64,000 bases of DNA from NCBI RefSeq assembly GCF_900456975.1, contig NZ_UGYM01000002.1:4960001-5024000 (forward strand), in the 5' to 3' direction. This DNA is from Shewanella baltica. GTDB lineage: Bacteria > Pseudomonadota > Gammaproteobacteria > Enterobacterales > Shewanellaceae. This document shows positions 55,671-64,000 of the stretch, piece by piece. Position numbers and translations under genes: made by a program. Numbering within the stretch: position 1 is the stretch's first letter; each line of letters begins with the position of its first letter. Below the pieces are notes generated by a model that made no database searches, was not told the DNA's origin, and worked only from the letters and a program-made list of their open reading frames with translations.

Positions 55671-56438
55671 TTAAGCCTGAGTACCACAGACACTGCAGTT
55701 GCTGTGTTTCGGTAGTTTCATCTCACGAAACTCCATCGTCATCGCATCGATCATCAAAATGCGGCCCGCTAAGGTTTTACCCATACCAGTGATCACCTTG
55801 ATGGCTTCAACCGCCTGCAAGCAACCTATCATGCCGACGACAGGGGCTAGGATGCCCGACTCGACGCAGCTGAGTTGTTGCTCGCCAAATAGGGCGCTAA
55901 AGCAATGATAACAAGGTGTTTCGCTGTAATAATCGAACACTGTGACCATGCCTTCCATGCGAATTGCCGCAGCGGACACTAAGGGCACTTTATGCTTAAA
56001 GCAGCTGAGATTGAGTTGTTCGCGCACACTGACATTATCGGTGCAGTCGAGCACTAGATTGTGATTGGCGACAAGGGCGTCAATCTCATGATCATCTAAT
56101 ACTGCATTGATAATGTTGATCTTAATAAAGGGATTGAGCTGACTCAGGCTCTGTTTGGCCGATTCGACTTTTGGCTGGCCGACATTGGCATCTTGATGCA
56201 GCACTTGGCGCTGCAGGTTAGAAAATTCAACGTGATCAAAATCGACCAAGGTCAGCTCGCCAATCCCTGCAACTGTGAGGTATTGACTAGCGGCGCAGCC
56301 TAATCCGCCTGCACCTATCATCAACACTTTCGCTTGTTTTAGGTGTTCTTGGCCGTCGATATCCATGGCTTTGATGGAGATCTGACGGCTGTATCTTAAG
56401 AGTTCGCTGTCGCTGAGAATATCGTCAGGCACATTCAT
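55671..56438 (-). CDS. moeB: Molybdopterin-synthase adenylyltransferase
   Basis: 255 residues. E1-like enzyme that adenylates the C-terminal glycine of MoaD. The nucleotide loop GAGGLGCAASQYL is near residue 43, with DFDHVEFSNLQRQ after it. Zn-binding pairs are the CYHC motif near 172 and CSVC at the end. Together with moeA, which ends 10 bases upstream, it forms a molybdenum cofactor operon that serves, among others, the formate dehydrogenase in this window. Confidence 0.94.
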   Translation of the reverse strand: MNVPDDILSDSELLRYSRQISIKAMDIDGQEHLKQAKVLMIGAGGLGCAASQYLTVAGIGELTLVDFDHVEFSNLQRQVLHQDANVGQPKVESAKQSLSQLNPFIKINIINAVLDDHEIDALVANHNLVLDCTDNVSVREQLNLSCFKHKVPLVSAAAIRMEGMVTVFDYYSETPCYHCFSALFGEQQLSCVESGILAPVVGMIGCLQAVEAIKVITGMGKTLAGRILMIDAMTMEFREMKLPKHSNCSVCGTQA

Positions 56439-56448
56439 TGAGATTTTC

Positions 56449-57702
56449 CTAGCAGAGCACGCTGTTAAAGGGCTCGACCGTCACTTGGGTGCCTGCGGGT
56501 GTATCCCCTTGGAATTGTTCCAATAAAACGAAACAGTTCGCTAGGCTCATTGAAGTCAACATGCCAGAACCTTGGCTACCAGTAATGGCAACCTCGAGTT
56601 TACCTTGTGCATTACGGCTTAAAATGCCCCGTTGATATTCGACGCGGCCCGGTTGTTTACGCACAGGTGTTGTCAGAGTGGCGTCTAACATCAAAGGTGC
56701 AACTGGGGTTAAACCCTGCATCTTGTTCAGTATTGGCCAAACGAGTTTGTAAAACGTCACCATAGAAGACACGGGATTCCCCGGTAAACCACAGAATACC
56801 GCCTTGCCAATTTTGCCCATGGCGAAAGGCTTGCCTGGTTTGATGGCGAGTTTCCAGAAGGTGATTTTGCCTTCTTCATCGAGAATTTGTTTCGTGAAAT
56901 CTGCTTCGCCGACCGACACGCCGCCCGAGGTCAGCACCATGTCGGCTTGGCTGGCGGCTTGGCGAAATGCCTGACGTATGGCTTCAGGATCATCGGCAAT
57001 CACGCCTAAATCGAGCCATTCAACATTAGCGCGGCTGAGTAAACCTTGAATCGAGTAACGGTTTGAATCGTAAATTTGCCCTGGCGCGAGTTCGCTGCCA
57101 ACCGGACGCAGTTCGTCACCCGTGGAGAAAAACGCCACCTTAAGTTGACGATAGACTCGTACTTGGCTGATACCAATAGTGGCTAACACGCCGAGCTCGG
57201 CGGCGCCAATTGCAATACCAGCAGTAAGTACTTTAGTGCCTTGGGTCAGCTCTTCGCCACGGCAACGCACATTGGCACCTTGCGCCTTAGGATGGCGAAT
57301 ATGAATAATCTCACCTTCAACTTTGGCTTCTTCCTGCATTTGTACTGTGTCATAACCCGCAGGCACGGGCGCGCCCGTCATGATCCGTATGCAAGTATTA
57401 GGTTTGGCTTCACCTTCAAAACCATGGCCGGCGAACGAAGTGCCGATAAGGCGCAATGAGGTGTGATTGGTTTGCGTATTCAAGTCGACAAAACGGAAGG
57501 CGTAACCGTCCATGGAGGAGTTGTCGAAGGGGGGCTGGTCGATGCAGGAAGCGAGATCTTCGGCAAGGACGCGGCCAAGGGCATGGGGAAGCAATACGAC
57601 TTTGGTGTCTGACACTGGGCTAACTTGTTCGAGCAAAAGGGGAATAGCTTGATCTGGATGCATTAAGCTAGGTTGCGAACAAGGATCGGCTTTTACGGAC
57701 AT
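56449..57702 (-). CDS. moeA: Molybdopterin molybdenumtransferase
   Basis: 417 residues from ATG 57702 (AAGG nine bases upstream); a TTG at 57723 is also in frame. Inserts molybdenum into adenylylated molybdopterin. Typical blocks: DQPPFDNSSMDGYAFR, IRIMTGAPVPAGYDTVQMQEEAK, FFSTGDEL, SNRYSIQGLL, VLTSGGVSVGEADF, GKPFAMGKIGKAVFCGLPGNPVS. Transcribed with moeB. Confidence 0.94.
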   Translation of the reverse strand: MSVKADPCSQPSLMHPDQAIPLLLEQVSPVSDTKVVLLPHALGRVLAEDLASCIDQPPFDNSSMDGYAFRFVDLNTQTNHTSLRLIGTSFAGHGFEGEAKPNTCIRIMTGAPVPAGYDTVQMQEEAKVEGEIIHIRHPKAQGANVRCRGEELTQGTKVLTAGIAIGAAELGVLATIGISQVRVYRQLKVAFFSTGDELRPVGSELAPGQIYDSNRYSIQGLLSRANVEWLDLGVIADDPEAIRQAFRQAASQADMVLTSGGVSVGEADFTKQILDEEGKITFWKLAIKPGKPFAMGKIGKAVFCGLPGNPVSSMVTFYKLVWPILNKMQGLTPVAPLMLDATLTTPVRKQPGRVEYQRGILSRNAQGKLEVAITGSQGSGMLTSMSLANCFVLLEQFQGDTPAGTQVTVEPFNSVLC

Positions 57703-57920
57703 GAGGGTCTGCCTTATATGCAATGGGTCGTGATGACGCTGAATGAATTTCCACCTGACTATGATTGGCTATTATGCCACGGTGATCGGCGATGGCTATG
57801 ATTTGCATGTGAGTTTCTGTGATAGGCCAGTCAGTTTTTCCTGCCACTTTGGATGATACCCTAGCAAGAAGTAACGCAATTTGCGCAGCTAAGTCGAAGG
57901 CTGAACGCGAGTCGCTGGAC

Positions 57921-57941
57921 AAATGAAAATCATTTTTATCA
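57921..57941. promoter_or_regulatory. Fur-like box upstream of ferritin
   Basis: AATGAAAATCATT at 57922-57934 differs by one base from the core AATGATAATCATT of the Fur consensus, with TTTATC extending the right half. It lies 110 bases upstream of the ferritin start. Confidence 0.6.
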
Positions 57942-58051
57942 ATGAATCATTAACTTAGCTAAAAATCTAAAGGTAAATTTTGTTGCTTTTGTCGACCCCC
58001 TTGATGACAATGTGCCCCATGATTCAGTTCGAATGCAAAAGAGGATTTACT

Positions 58052-58588
58052 ATGCTGTCAGCCACTATGATCGAAAAGTTGAATGAACAAATTAATATGG
58101 AGTTCTTCTCCTCAAATTTATACCTGCAAATGAGCGCATGGTGTGAAGATCAGGGATTTGAAGGTGCAGCTAAGTTTATGCGTGAGCACGCGGACGAAGA
58201 GATGGGCCATATGCGTCGTCTGTTCACTTATGTGAGTGAAACCGGTGGCTTACCTTTGTTAGGGGCTATCGAAGCGCCACAGTCACAGTTTGATTCGCTG
58301 CTGGCTCTGTTCGAACTCACCTATGAACATGAGCAGTTGATTACCAGTCAGATCAATGCCTTGGCCCATGCTGCCTTTTCGAATCAAGACTATTCAACCT
58401 TCAACTTCCTGCAATGGTATGTGGCCGAGCAGCACGAAGAAGAAAAGCTGTTTAAGTCGATTGTCGATAAGATACGTTTAGTGGGTGAAGATGGTAAGGC
58501 GCTGTTCTTTATTGATAAAGATTTAGCTAAGTTAGCCTCTAAGGGCGGCGAAAGCATAATGAACGGTCAAGGCCAACCACAGGCTTAA
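58052..58588 (+). CDS. ftnA: Ferritin
   Basis: 178 residues from ATG 58052, preceded by AGAGGATT; upstream codons lack a start signal. Non-haem bacterial ferritin that stores iron as a mineral core. Ferroxidase residues fit [32 protein letters not shown] (E, H) and [14 protein letters not shown] Fur-like box upstream suggests iron control. A terminator follows at once. Confidence 0.93.
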   Translation: MLSATMIEKLNEQINMEFFSSNLYLQMSAWCEDQGFEGAAKFMREHADEEMGHMRRLFTYVSETGGLPLLGAIEAPQSQFDSLLALFELTYEHEQLITSQINALAHAAFSNQDYSTFNFLQWYVAEQHEEEKLFKSIVDKIRLVGEDGKALFFIDKDLAKLASKGGESIMNGQGQPQA

Positions 58589-58606
58589 GTCCGTTTTATT
58601 TGCCAC

Positions 58607-58632
58607 AAAAAAGCAGCCTAGGCTGCTTTTTT
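58607..58632 (+). terminator. Terminator after ftnA
   Basis: AAAAAAGCAGCC-TA-GGCTGCTTTTTT, perfect symmetrical stem; also faces the convergent gene. Confidence 0.9.
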
Positions 58633-58682
58633 GCTATTTATTCTTCAATTCTTTTTGCTATTAGTTGCTAGCTTTCAGCATC

Positions 58683-61600
58683 TTAGATATTCACGCATCT
58701 ATCTTGGTAATCGTGGTTAAGCAGTGCTGTGTGCTTGATGTGCAGCAAGGGCGTGATCTCGTCGAAGGGCAGTGCTTTAGAGATCAAATATCCTTGGGCA
58801 AAGTGGCAACCTAGATCCCGCAGGAAGTGCCACTGGGCCTCGGTTTCTATGCCTTCGGCCACTAACTCCATTTCGAGACTTTGCCCCATCATGACGATAG
58901 CTTTGACTAAGTTAGCATTAGCGTTACTTTCGAGGGCATTTTCCACAAAGCTACGGTCGATTTTAATCACAGAAATCGGGAATTTCTTCAAATAACTCAG
59001 GGAAGAATAACCTGTACCGAAGTCATCGATATAGATTTGCGAGCCTAAATGGCGAATCGATTCTAGCGTGCTCAAGCAATGGCTGGCATCGCCCATCAGC
59101 ATGCTCTCAGTGATCTCAATATGCACATTGCGCGGGTTTACATGGTGGCGGTTAAAGCATTCCTGCAGCACTTGGTCGAATCCCATGCCGCGGGTGTTGA
59201 TGCATTGGCGACCGGAAACATTAATCGCGACATTGATTTTTAGGCCACTTTTTTGCCACTGCCTCAAATCATGCATGGCTTGGTTGAGCACCCATTCGCC
59301 CATAGGTTCTATCAGTCCGGTTTCTTCGGCCAGCGGGATAAATTGATCTGGTGGGATCAGGCCAAAGTCGGGGTCTTGCCAGCGGATAAGGGCTTCGACG
59401 CTGCAGACCACTCCAGTTTGCATATCCACTATGGGTTGATAATGCAGGGCAAATTCATTTTGTGCCACGGCGCGGCGCAGGCGTTGCTCTAATTCCATCC
59501 GGGCGAACATGGCTTGATTCATACCCGCGGTGAAGTATTTAAAATTATTCCGTCCCGCATCTTTGGCTTGATACATGGCGGTTTCGGTATTGCGGGTGAG
59601 TGAGCTGACATCGAGGCCATCTTCGGGATAGACGCCGATACCAAAGCTGGCTGAAATCTGGATCTCGCGGTCATTTAAGTCAAATGGTATGCCTAAGGTT
59701 TCGATAATACGCGTTGCCATGTGTTCGATGGCGAGTTCGTTAGTCAGTCGCGGCAATATAAGCACAAATTCATCCCCCCCGATGCGGGCGATAAAGTCGG
59801 TTTTACCCGCAATGCTTTCTAAGCGCTTGGCCACATCTTTAAGTAATAAGTCGCCCGTGGCATGGCCTTGCACATCGTTGATGTATTTGAATTGGTCTAA
59901 GTCAATCAGCAGAATCGCCAGTTTGCGTGAGTCATGCTGCGCCACATGGATTTCGTGCTGCAGGCGCTCATTAAACAACTTACGATTAGGCAGGCCCGTT
60001 AACGCATCGAAGTTGGCTTGATACCAAAGATCTTGCTCATATTGCTTACGCTTACTGATATCCATAAATAAACCAATGTGTTGGATTATTTTCCCCTGCT
60101 CATTTCGCACCACAGTAATGGCTAAATACTCGGGATACACTTGGCCATTTTTGCGCTTATTCCAAACCTCGCCCTCCCATTTTCCTTCTGTTTGCAGCGA
60201 CTCCCACATGGCGGTGTAAAAGTGCTGTGGGTGACGGTTAGCACTGAGAAGGGATGGACTGCGGCCTTTCACTTCTTCCAATGTATAGCCAGTAATATTG
60301 CAGAAAGCCGGATTGACCAGTTCGATATGGTTGTCGGCATCAGTCACCATTATGCCCTCGGCAGAATAGTCAAATACCGCAGCGGCGCGGGTGAGAGCAT
60401 GGTTTGCCTTCTGCCGTTCGCTGATCATGCGGTTCATGGCGCGAGCCATGCGAGCCAGTTCATCGGTACCTGAGACGCGGATATTGATATTGAGCTTGGG
60501 ATCTTCCGCCATTTGCTGCATATCATTGGCAATCTTAGTGATTTTATCCATAAAGTTGCGAATGATCTTCTGTCCGAGCCAGAGTGTAACGGTTGCGGTA
60601 AATAGGGCTGATAACAAGTACAAGCCGAGGAAGGTCAGGGCTTGGTTTTGTTGATACTCGCTCTGCTGCGCCATGGTCTGGGTGATGTCCTTGGCGAGTT
60701 GATGCAGTTGTTCGATACGCTTTGTGGTGAGTCCCCACCATTTTTGGCTGTCAATCGGGTGTGGCGGCATTAACAGCTGTGTCATCGCTTGGCTTAACTT
60801 GTCCTCACTGGCTGGGACTTGCGCGATGGCGTTGATCTCCGCCATCGGCAAACCTTGCTGCCGCAGTTGCTTTAGCTTGACCATGCTGAACTGGTATTGA
60901 TCTACGCTGTTCTCAATGGTTTTCAGCGCCGACTTAAATTCGGGGAGAAAGCGAATTTCGTGATTGAGTTCATCTAAGTTGAGGTGAATGTTCGCTAGCG
61001 CATCATTAAATTTTTGCAGTGAAACGTCATCGCCCTTCAGCAGATAGTCCTGAAAACTCCCCATTAAGCCACCGTAACCTAAGTTGGCATTAATATTCTG
61101 TGCCAGTGCGCTAATGCGGGTTTGTTGCTCGATTTGTTGGCTAATTTGCAGAATACGTTGATTCTCTGGCGAATCTTGCAGGTTTTTCAGTAACGATTTT
61201 CTATCGGAAATCGCGGCACTGCTCGCGTGCATCACAGCTCGGCCATATTCATACATGAAGGAGCCTATGGTGCGGTAATCATTCAAATTGAGTGAGTCGC
61301 TGAGCAGCAAATGATTGATCGCGCTACGTTCTTTTACGGCGAGTTCTTGCACCATCAGCAAGTTTATTAAATCGGTATAGGCGCGGGATTGGCTGATTTC
61401 GTTGGTTTGTAACTGCAATAGTTGAATGAGCTGTAATAGCTGAGTGTGCAGTTGACTATAGAGATCACTAAACGAGCCTTGTGTTTCGCTCGCAAGAGTT
61501 TGACGTGCGTTGGCGAGTCTGTGGCCTGTGAGTGTGATGGCATCTAATAATGCGTTCATCTGACTGGCTTCAATACTCTTAGGATCGAGCGACTCACTGA

Positions 61601-61907
61601 GGTGGGCTAAAGGTTCACTGTTAAGTAACGTATCGAGAGCTTTGGAGGTCGCCTGTTGTTGCGTGACTAGCGCGTTATCGGCGGGCAGTTGATTGGTGCT
61701 CAGACCATATTCGTTCTGCAACTGATACAGTAATTCGGTGATGTGTACCGTCGCCTGCACCGCAAGATGGTTGTGCTTGGCCGAGTGTGATTCATTTATT
61801 AAGCCATGCATGCGCGTCAGGATAAAAAAACTCATCATCAACAAGGGGACAAGCGAAAATAGTATGAGCTTTTGCTTCAAACTAAGGTGGTGTAACGCTG
61901 ACGGCAT
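58683..61907 (-). CDS. NIT-HAMP-PAS-GGDEF-EAL cyclic-di-GMP protein
   Basis: 1074 residues. A transmembrane helix (about 14-31) precedes a periplasmic NIT-like helical sensor domain (about 45-405, with NEYGLSTNQLP as in nitrate/nitrite sensors). A second helix (about 430-450) leads to HAMP, then PAS (AAVFDYSAEGIMVTDADNHIELVNPAFCNITGY) with PAC. The GGDEF domain is intact (RIGGDEFVL), and the EAL domain has EALIRW, a NVSGRQ-like block and DDFGTGYSSLSYLKKFP. Both catalytic motifs look active, so it could make and degrade c-di-GMP. The ligand may be nitrate or nitrite, by family analogy only. Confidence 0.9.
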   Translation of the reverse strand: MPSALHHLSLKQKLILFSLVPLLMMSFFILTRMHGLINESHSAKHNHLAVQATVHITELLYQLQNEYGLSTNQLPADNALVTQQQATSKALDTLLNSEPLAHLSESLDPKSIEASQMNALLDAITLTGHRLANARQTLASETQGSFSDLYSQLHTQLLQLIQLLQLQTNEISQSRAYTDLINLLMVQELAVKERSAINHLLLSDSLNLNDYRTIGSFMYEYGRAVMHASSAAISDRKSLLKNLQDSPENQRILQISQQIEQQTRISALAQNINANLGYGGLMGSFQDYLLKGDDVSLQKFNDALANIHLNLDELNHEIRFLPEFKSALKTIENSVDQYQFSMVKLKQLRQQGLPMAEINAIAQVPASEDKLSQAMTQLLMPPHPIDSQKWWGLTTKRIEQLHQLAKDITQTMAQQSEYQQNQALTFLGLYLLSALFTATVTLWLGQKIIRNFMDKITKIANDMQQMAEDPKLNINIRVSGTDELARMARAMNRMISERQKANHALTRAAAVFDYSAEGIMVTDADNHIELVNPAFCNITGYTLEEVKGRSPSLLSANRHPQHFYTAMWESLQTEGKWEGEVWNKRKNGQVYPEYLAITVVRNEQGKIIQHIGLFMDISKRKQYEQDLWYQANFDALTGLPNRKLFNERLQHEIHVAQHDSRKLAILLIDLDQFKYINDVQGHATGDLLLKDVAKRLESIAGKTDFIARIGGDEFVLILPRLTNELAIEHMATRIIETLGIPFDLNDREIQISASFGIGVYPEDGLDVSSLTRNTETAMYQAKDAGRNNFKYFTAGMNQAMFARMELEQRLRRAVAQNEFALHYQPIVDMQTGVVCSVEALIRWQDPDFGLIPPDQFIPLAEETGLIEPMGEWVLNQAMHDLRQWQKSGLKINVAINVSGRQCINTRGMGFDQVLQECFNRHHVNPRNVHIEITESMLMGDASHCLSTLESIRHLGSQIYIDDFGTGYSSLSYLKKFPISVIKIDRSFVENALESNANANLVKAIVMMGQSLEMELVAEGIETEAQWHFLRDLGCHFAQGYLISKALPFDEITPLLHIKHTALLNHDYQDRCVNI

Positions 61908-62347
61908 TAAAGATCACTCCACTCGTTCGCCTAGTCAAAAAAAGAAATTCAACGTCATCACGTTGAACTTGAGTTGAAAATGGAACTAGGCACAGGGTGA
62001 GAATATTTAACATAGGCGGCCAGTCACCGCGACCTTTAGTTTATGGATATCTAATCTAGGTCACGAAATTAAGCAAATTGTTATATATCGAGCTAAACAG
62101 CTATTTTTATTAGCATATTTTGTGCCTATCAAACAAACATTTCATTTGTCTGTGATGTGAGACAGTTTTTGCCATTCGAAAGAATGACTTTATTTCATGT
62201 TCCATGGGCAGTGATTCAGGGAAGATATAAAAAGTGGGATAGGCGAAGTTGGGCTGCAAATAACGCCCAATAAAAAGGACGTTTGCCGCAGCGAAACGTC
62301 CTTTATTTTTTAGCTAATGACCTAAGTTTAGGCCATTGAGGTCTGAC
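61908..62347. other. Intergenic between GGDEF/EAL gene and ribB
   Basis: 440 bases. Contains the start region of the GGDEF/EAL gene, an AT-rich centre with no gene, and the ribB terminator at 62274-62310. Confidence 0.5.
62274..62310 (-). terminator. Terminator after ribB (bidirectional)
   Basis: AAAGGACGTTT (62274-62284) pairs with AAACGTCCTTT (62294-62304), loop GCCGCAGCG; T/A runs on both sides. Confidence 0.88.
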
Positions 62348-63001
62348 TTAACCGACCTTCGCCAGTAGCGATTTACGGTAGACCACTATGTCTTCAATCG
62401 TCAGCACAGGCATATTGTGCAGTGCGCCGAAGGCGATAATTTCGGGTAAACGCGCCATAGTACCGTCTGGGTTAGTGACTTCACACAATACACCTGCGGG
62501 TTTTAAGCCAGCGAGTTGCACTAAATCGATCGTGCCTTCGGTATGGCCGCGGCGAGTTAACACGCCGCCCGGTTGGGCGCGAAGTGGATACACATGGCCA
62601 GGGCGAGCGAGATCGCTTGGCTTAGCGTTGTCGGCAATCGCGGCTTTAATGGTGGTCACGCGGTCAGCGGCAGAAACCCCAGTCGTTACACCGACAGTTG
62701 CTTCAATACTTACAGTGAAAGCCGTGCCGTATTGGCTCGAGTTGTGCTCGACCATAGCAGGCAGTTCGAGGGCTTTGACTTTTTCATCGGGTAAACACAG
62801 GCAAACAATACCGCTACATTCACGGATGAGCATGGCCATTTGGGCGTTCGTCAGCGTCTCGGCAGCGAAAATTAAATCGCCTTCGTTTTCTCTATCTTCG
62901 TCATCGACCACTAACACACCTTGGCCTTGACGCAGGGCATTAAGACCCGCTTCAACGCGTTCGATAGCAGTACCAAAAGGAGCAAGTAAAGACTGATTCA
63001 T
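62348..63001 (-). CDS. ribB: 3,4-dihydroxy-2-butanone 4-phosphate synthase
   Basis: 217 residues from ATG 63001, the same length as E. coli RibB; AAGGA lies eight bases upstream. Converts ribulose 5-phosphate to the four-carbon precursor of riboflavin. [16 protein letters not shown] (metal and substrate acids), GIVCLCL, and [27 protein letters not shown] are conserved. Stand-alone, not fused to RibA. A long leader with an FMN riboswitch precedes it, so flavin level sets its expression. Confidence 0.96.
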   Translation of the reverse strand: MNQSLLAPFGTAIERVEAGLNALRQGQGVLVVDDEDRENEGDLIFAAETLTNAQMAMLIRECSGIVCLCLPDEKVKALELPAMVEHNSSQYGTAFTVSIEATVGVTTGVSAADRVTTIKAAIADNAKPSDLARPGHVYPLRAQPGGVLTRRGHTEGTIDLVQLAGLKPAGVLCEVTNPDGTMARLPEIIAFGALHNMPVLTIEDIVVYRKSLLAKVG

Positions 63002-63192
63002 GGTTAATATCCTTAAAAAATACGACATTGGAATATCCAGAATCAGGGCGTGCAGAAATACAACCTAATCAAACCTAATGGCTCGATTTTGCTGTAGCAA
63101 TATCACTTCACTTTGGGGTGAAGTTATTGCAAAACATGAGGCTAACACTGCGATACATAAGCGCGTTGCACTTAAATACCACAAGGTGTTGT

Positions 63193-63420
63193 CTTACATT
63201 CTCTTCCATCCGGACTCAGCACTGTCGCCATTAAAGCAAACAGTCCATTACCGTCGGCTCTGGAATAGTCAGTTTTGCACTCGGCAAAATCTAAGGCACC
63301 AGATCTGCTGACCCCGAAAGTGATTTCGGGCGCTCGCGGGCTTTGGGGATGCTCAGTAAAATAATCACTTCGCTGTTACCCATTTACCGCCGGTGGGGAG
63401 TTTCACCCCGCCCTGAGAAT
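63193..63420 (-). promoter_or_regulatory. FMN riboswitch (RFN element) of ribB
   Basis: Read on the minus strand: CAGGGCGGGGTGAAACTCCC then ACCGGCGGTAA, later GTCAGCAGATCTGGTG, GAGCCGACGGTAATGG and AGTCCGGATGGAAGAGAATG. These are the conserved RFN blocks in order. Total length about 225 bases because of a variable arm (63320-63385). It ends about 190 bases upstream of ribB. Confidence 0.95.
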
Positions 63421-63604
63421 TTGCTTTTGAGCCGTTTGCGCTCAAAAACGCGGTTATGTTGCTCTTATTTACCGTGAATGGCAACTTCTCGCGTTCAATG
63501 TTTGCGCTAGTGCACACCTGACCACTATCATATTGAACACATAAGCTTATTGACTTGCCGTTGCATTCTGCGACGGTCGTTATGGACGTCACAAGGACGT
63601 ATAA

Positions 63605-64000
63605 ATGCGATCTCTGCTGCTAACTTTAGGTATTGCCATGTTGTTATCCGGTTGTTCGACCTCAAAAGGGCAAGTACCCGCCCCAGTTGCTGAAAAAATT
63701 CCCCATGTGATGACTTTGCATGGCGTAACGCGCACCGATGATTACTATTGGCTGCGTGACGATGAACGCAAAGATCCTAAAGTGTTGGCCCATCTCGAAG
63801 CCGAAAATCGCTACACTGCGGCTTATTTCAAACCCTTAAAGCCGCTGCAAGATGGCCTTTTTAAAGAATTAACTGAGCGCTTAGTCGCCGATGAGTCGAG
63901 CGTGCCGTACCAATGGCACCAGCACAGCTATTACAGTCGTTATAAAGAAGGCGGCGAATATCCGTTAATCAGCCGTAAGGGCGCCGATGGCGTTGAGCAA
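63605..64000 (+). CDS. Prolyl oligopeptidase family (S9) lipoprotein, N-terminal part
   Basis: The first 132 residues; the gene runs off the window. MRSLLLTLGIAMLLSGCSTSKG is a lipoprotein signal with lipobox LLSGC. The following PHVMTLHGVTRTDDYYWLRDDERKDPKVLAHLEAENRYTAAYF matches the N-terminal start of oligopeptidase B/prolyl oligopeptidase (H-G-x-x-R-x-D-x-Y-x-W-L-R-D). AAGGACG precedes the ATG. The catalytic serine domain lies beyond the window. Likely a periplasmic or outer-membrane-attached peptidase. Confidence 0.85.
   Translation, partial: MRSLLLTLGIAMLLSGCSTSKGQVPAPVAEKIPHVMTLHGVTRTDDYYWLRDDERKDPKVLAHLEAENRYTAAYFKPLKPLQDGLFKELTERLVADESSVPYQWHQHSYYSRYKEGGEYPLISRKGADGVEQ

Noticed and set aside
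57668..57922. 84-codon open frame overlapping the moeA start
   Set aside because: Overlaps moeA in another frame on the same strand and has no ribosome site or recognisable features.
63365..63592. 75-codon open frame upstream of ribB on the minus strand
   Set aside because: It runs into the conserved FMN riboswitch, no start signal, no family resemblance.
1..64000. CRISPR arrays, rRNA operons, prophage
   Set aside because: No regularly spaced direct repeats, no rRNA segments, and no phage structural or integrase genes were seen.

Overview
The window is chromosomal DNA of a gammaproteobacterium, most probably Shewanella. This rests on gene content and order (hutI / hutC-hutU-hutH next to a selenocysteine formate dehydrogenase cluster with selA-selB-selC, fdhD and yedE-yedF), on protein sequences that look Shewanella-like from memory, and on features such as a GlyGly-CTERM protease and a large NIT/GGDEF/EAL protein. 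No species call is made. About 60 protein genes are supported, plus one tRNA gene (selC), an FMN riboswitch, a selenocysteine-insertion hairpin, several operators, many terminators, three decayed gene fragments and two families of intergenic repeats.

Region 1 (1-11.9 kb): end of an HPP-family membrane protein, an AT-rich accessory membrane protein, small metabolic genes, and a GFA-type enzyme / MerR regulator / carboxymuconolactone-decarboxylase-like module with a textbook 19-bp-spacer MerR promoter. Then mtnC, an esterase-like protein with an altered nucleophile elbow, a DUF3137 protein, a mosaic of two gene fragments, a membrane-anchored glycerophosphodiester phosphodiesterase and a PaiB-like protein.

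Region 2 (12.0-13.85 kb): an AT-rich accessory patch with two unknown genes, bracketed by inverted structured hairpin elements and by a second pair of hairpin repeats. Next come a MarR repressor with tandem palindromic operators and a siderophore-interacting reductase.

Region 3 (15.3-21 kb): histidine degradation. hutI is divergent from hutC-hutU-hutH, with a HutC-type palindrome in the divergent gap.

Region 4 (21.3-33.2 kb): a nearly self-contained selenium/formate module. It holds the periplasmic formate dehydrogenase fdnG (in-frame UGA = Sec) with fdnH and fdnI, the maturation gene fdhE, selA and selB, tRNA-Sec (selC, antisense to the end of selB), the sulfurtransferase fdhD, and the yedE-yedF pair. 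A leader with mutually exclusive hairpins precedes fdnG. selD is not in the window.

Region 5 (33.3-57.7 kb): mixed housekeeping and envelope genes. These include an M48 protease fused to a pilin-like tail, an LprI-MliC type protein, a LasA-like M23 protease, DUF481/DUF3157/DUF1090 proteins, a YbdG-type MscS channel, a LysE exporter, an acyltransferase, a ZIP-like transporter with a His-rich tail, yhgN, an M6 protease with GlyGly-CTERM, ubiC, a FliL-like protein, rlmF, a BAX-inhibitor-1 protein and moeA-moeB. Two MITE-like repeats lie in inverted orientation around 45.1-48.3 kb.

Region 6 (57.9-64 kb): a ferritin behind a Fur-like box, the NIT-HAMP-PAS-GGDEF-EAL protein, ribB under an FMN riboswitch, and the start of an S9-family peptidase lipoprotein. 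The most unusual items are the selB/selC antisense overlap, the fdnG leader, the two-gene patch with structured repeats, the M48-pilin fusion and the partial gene duplications.
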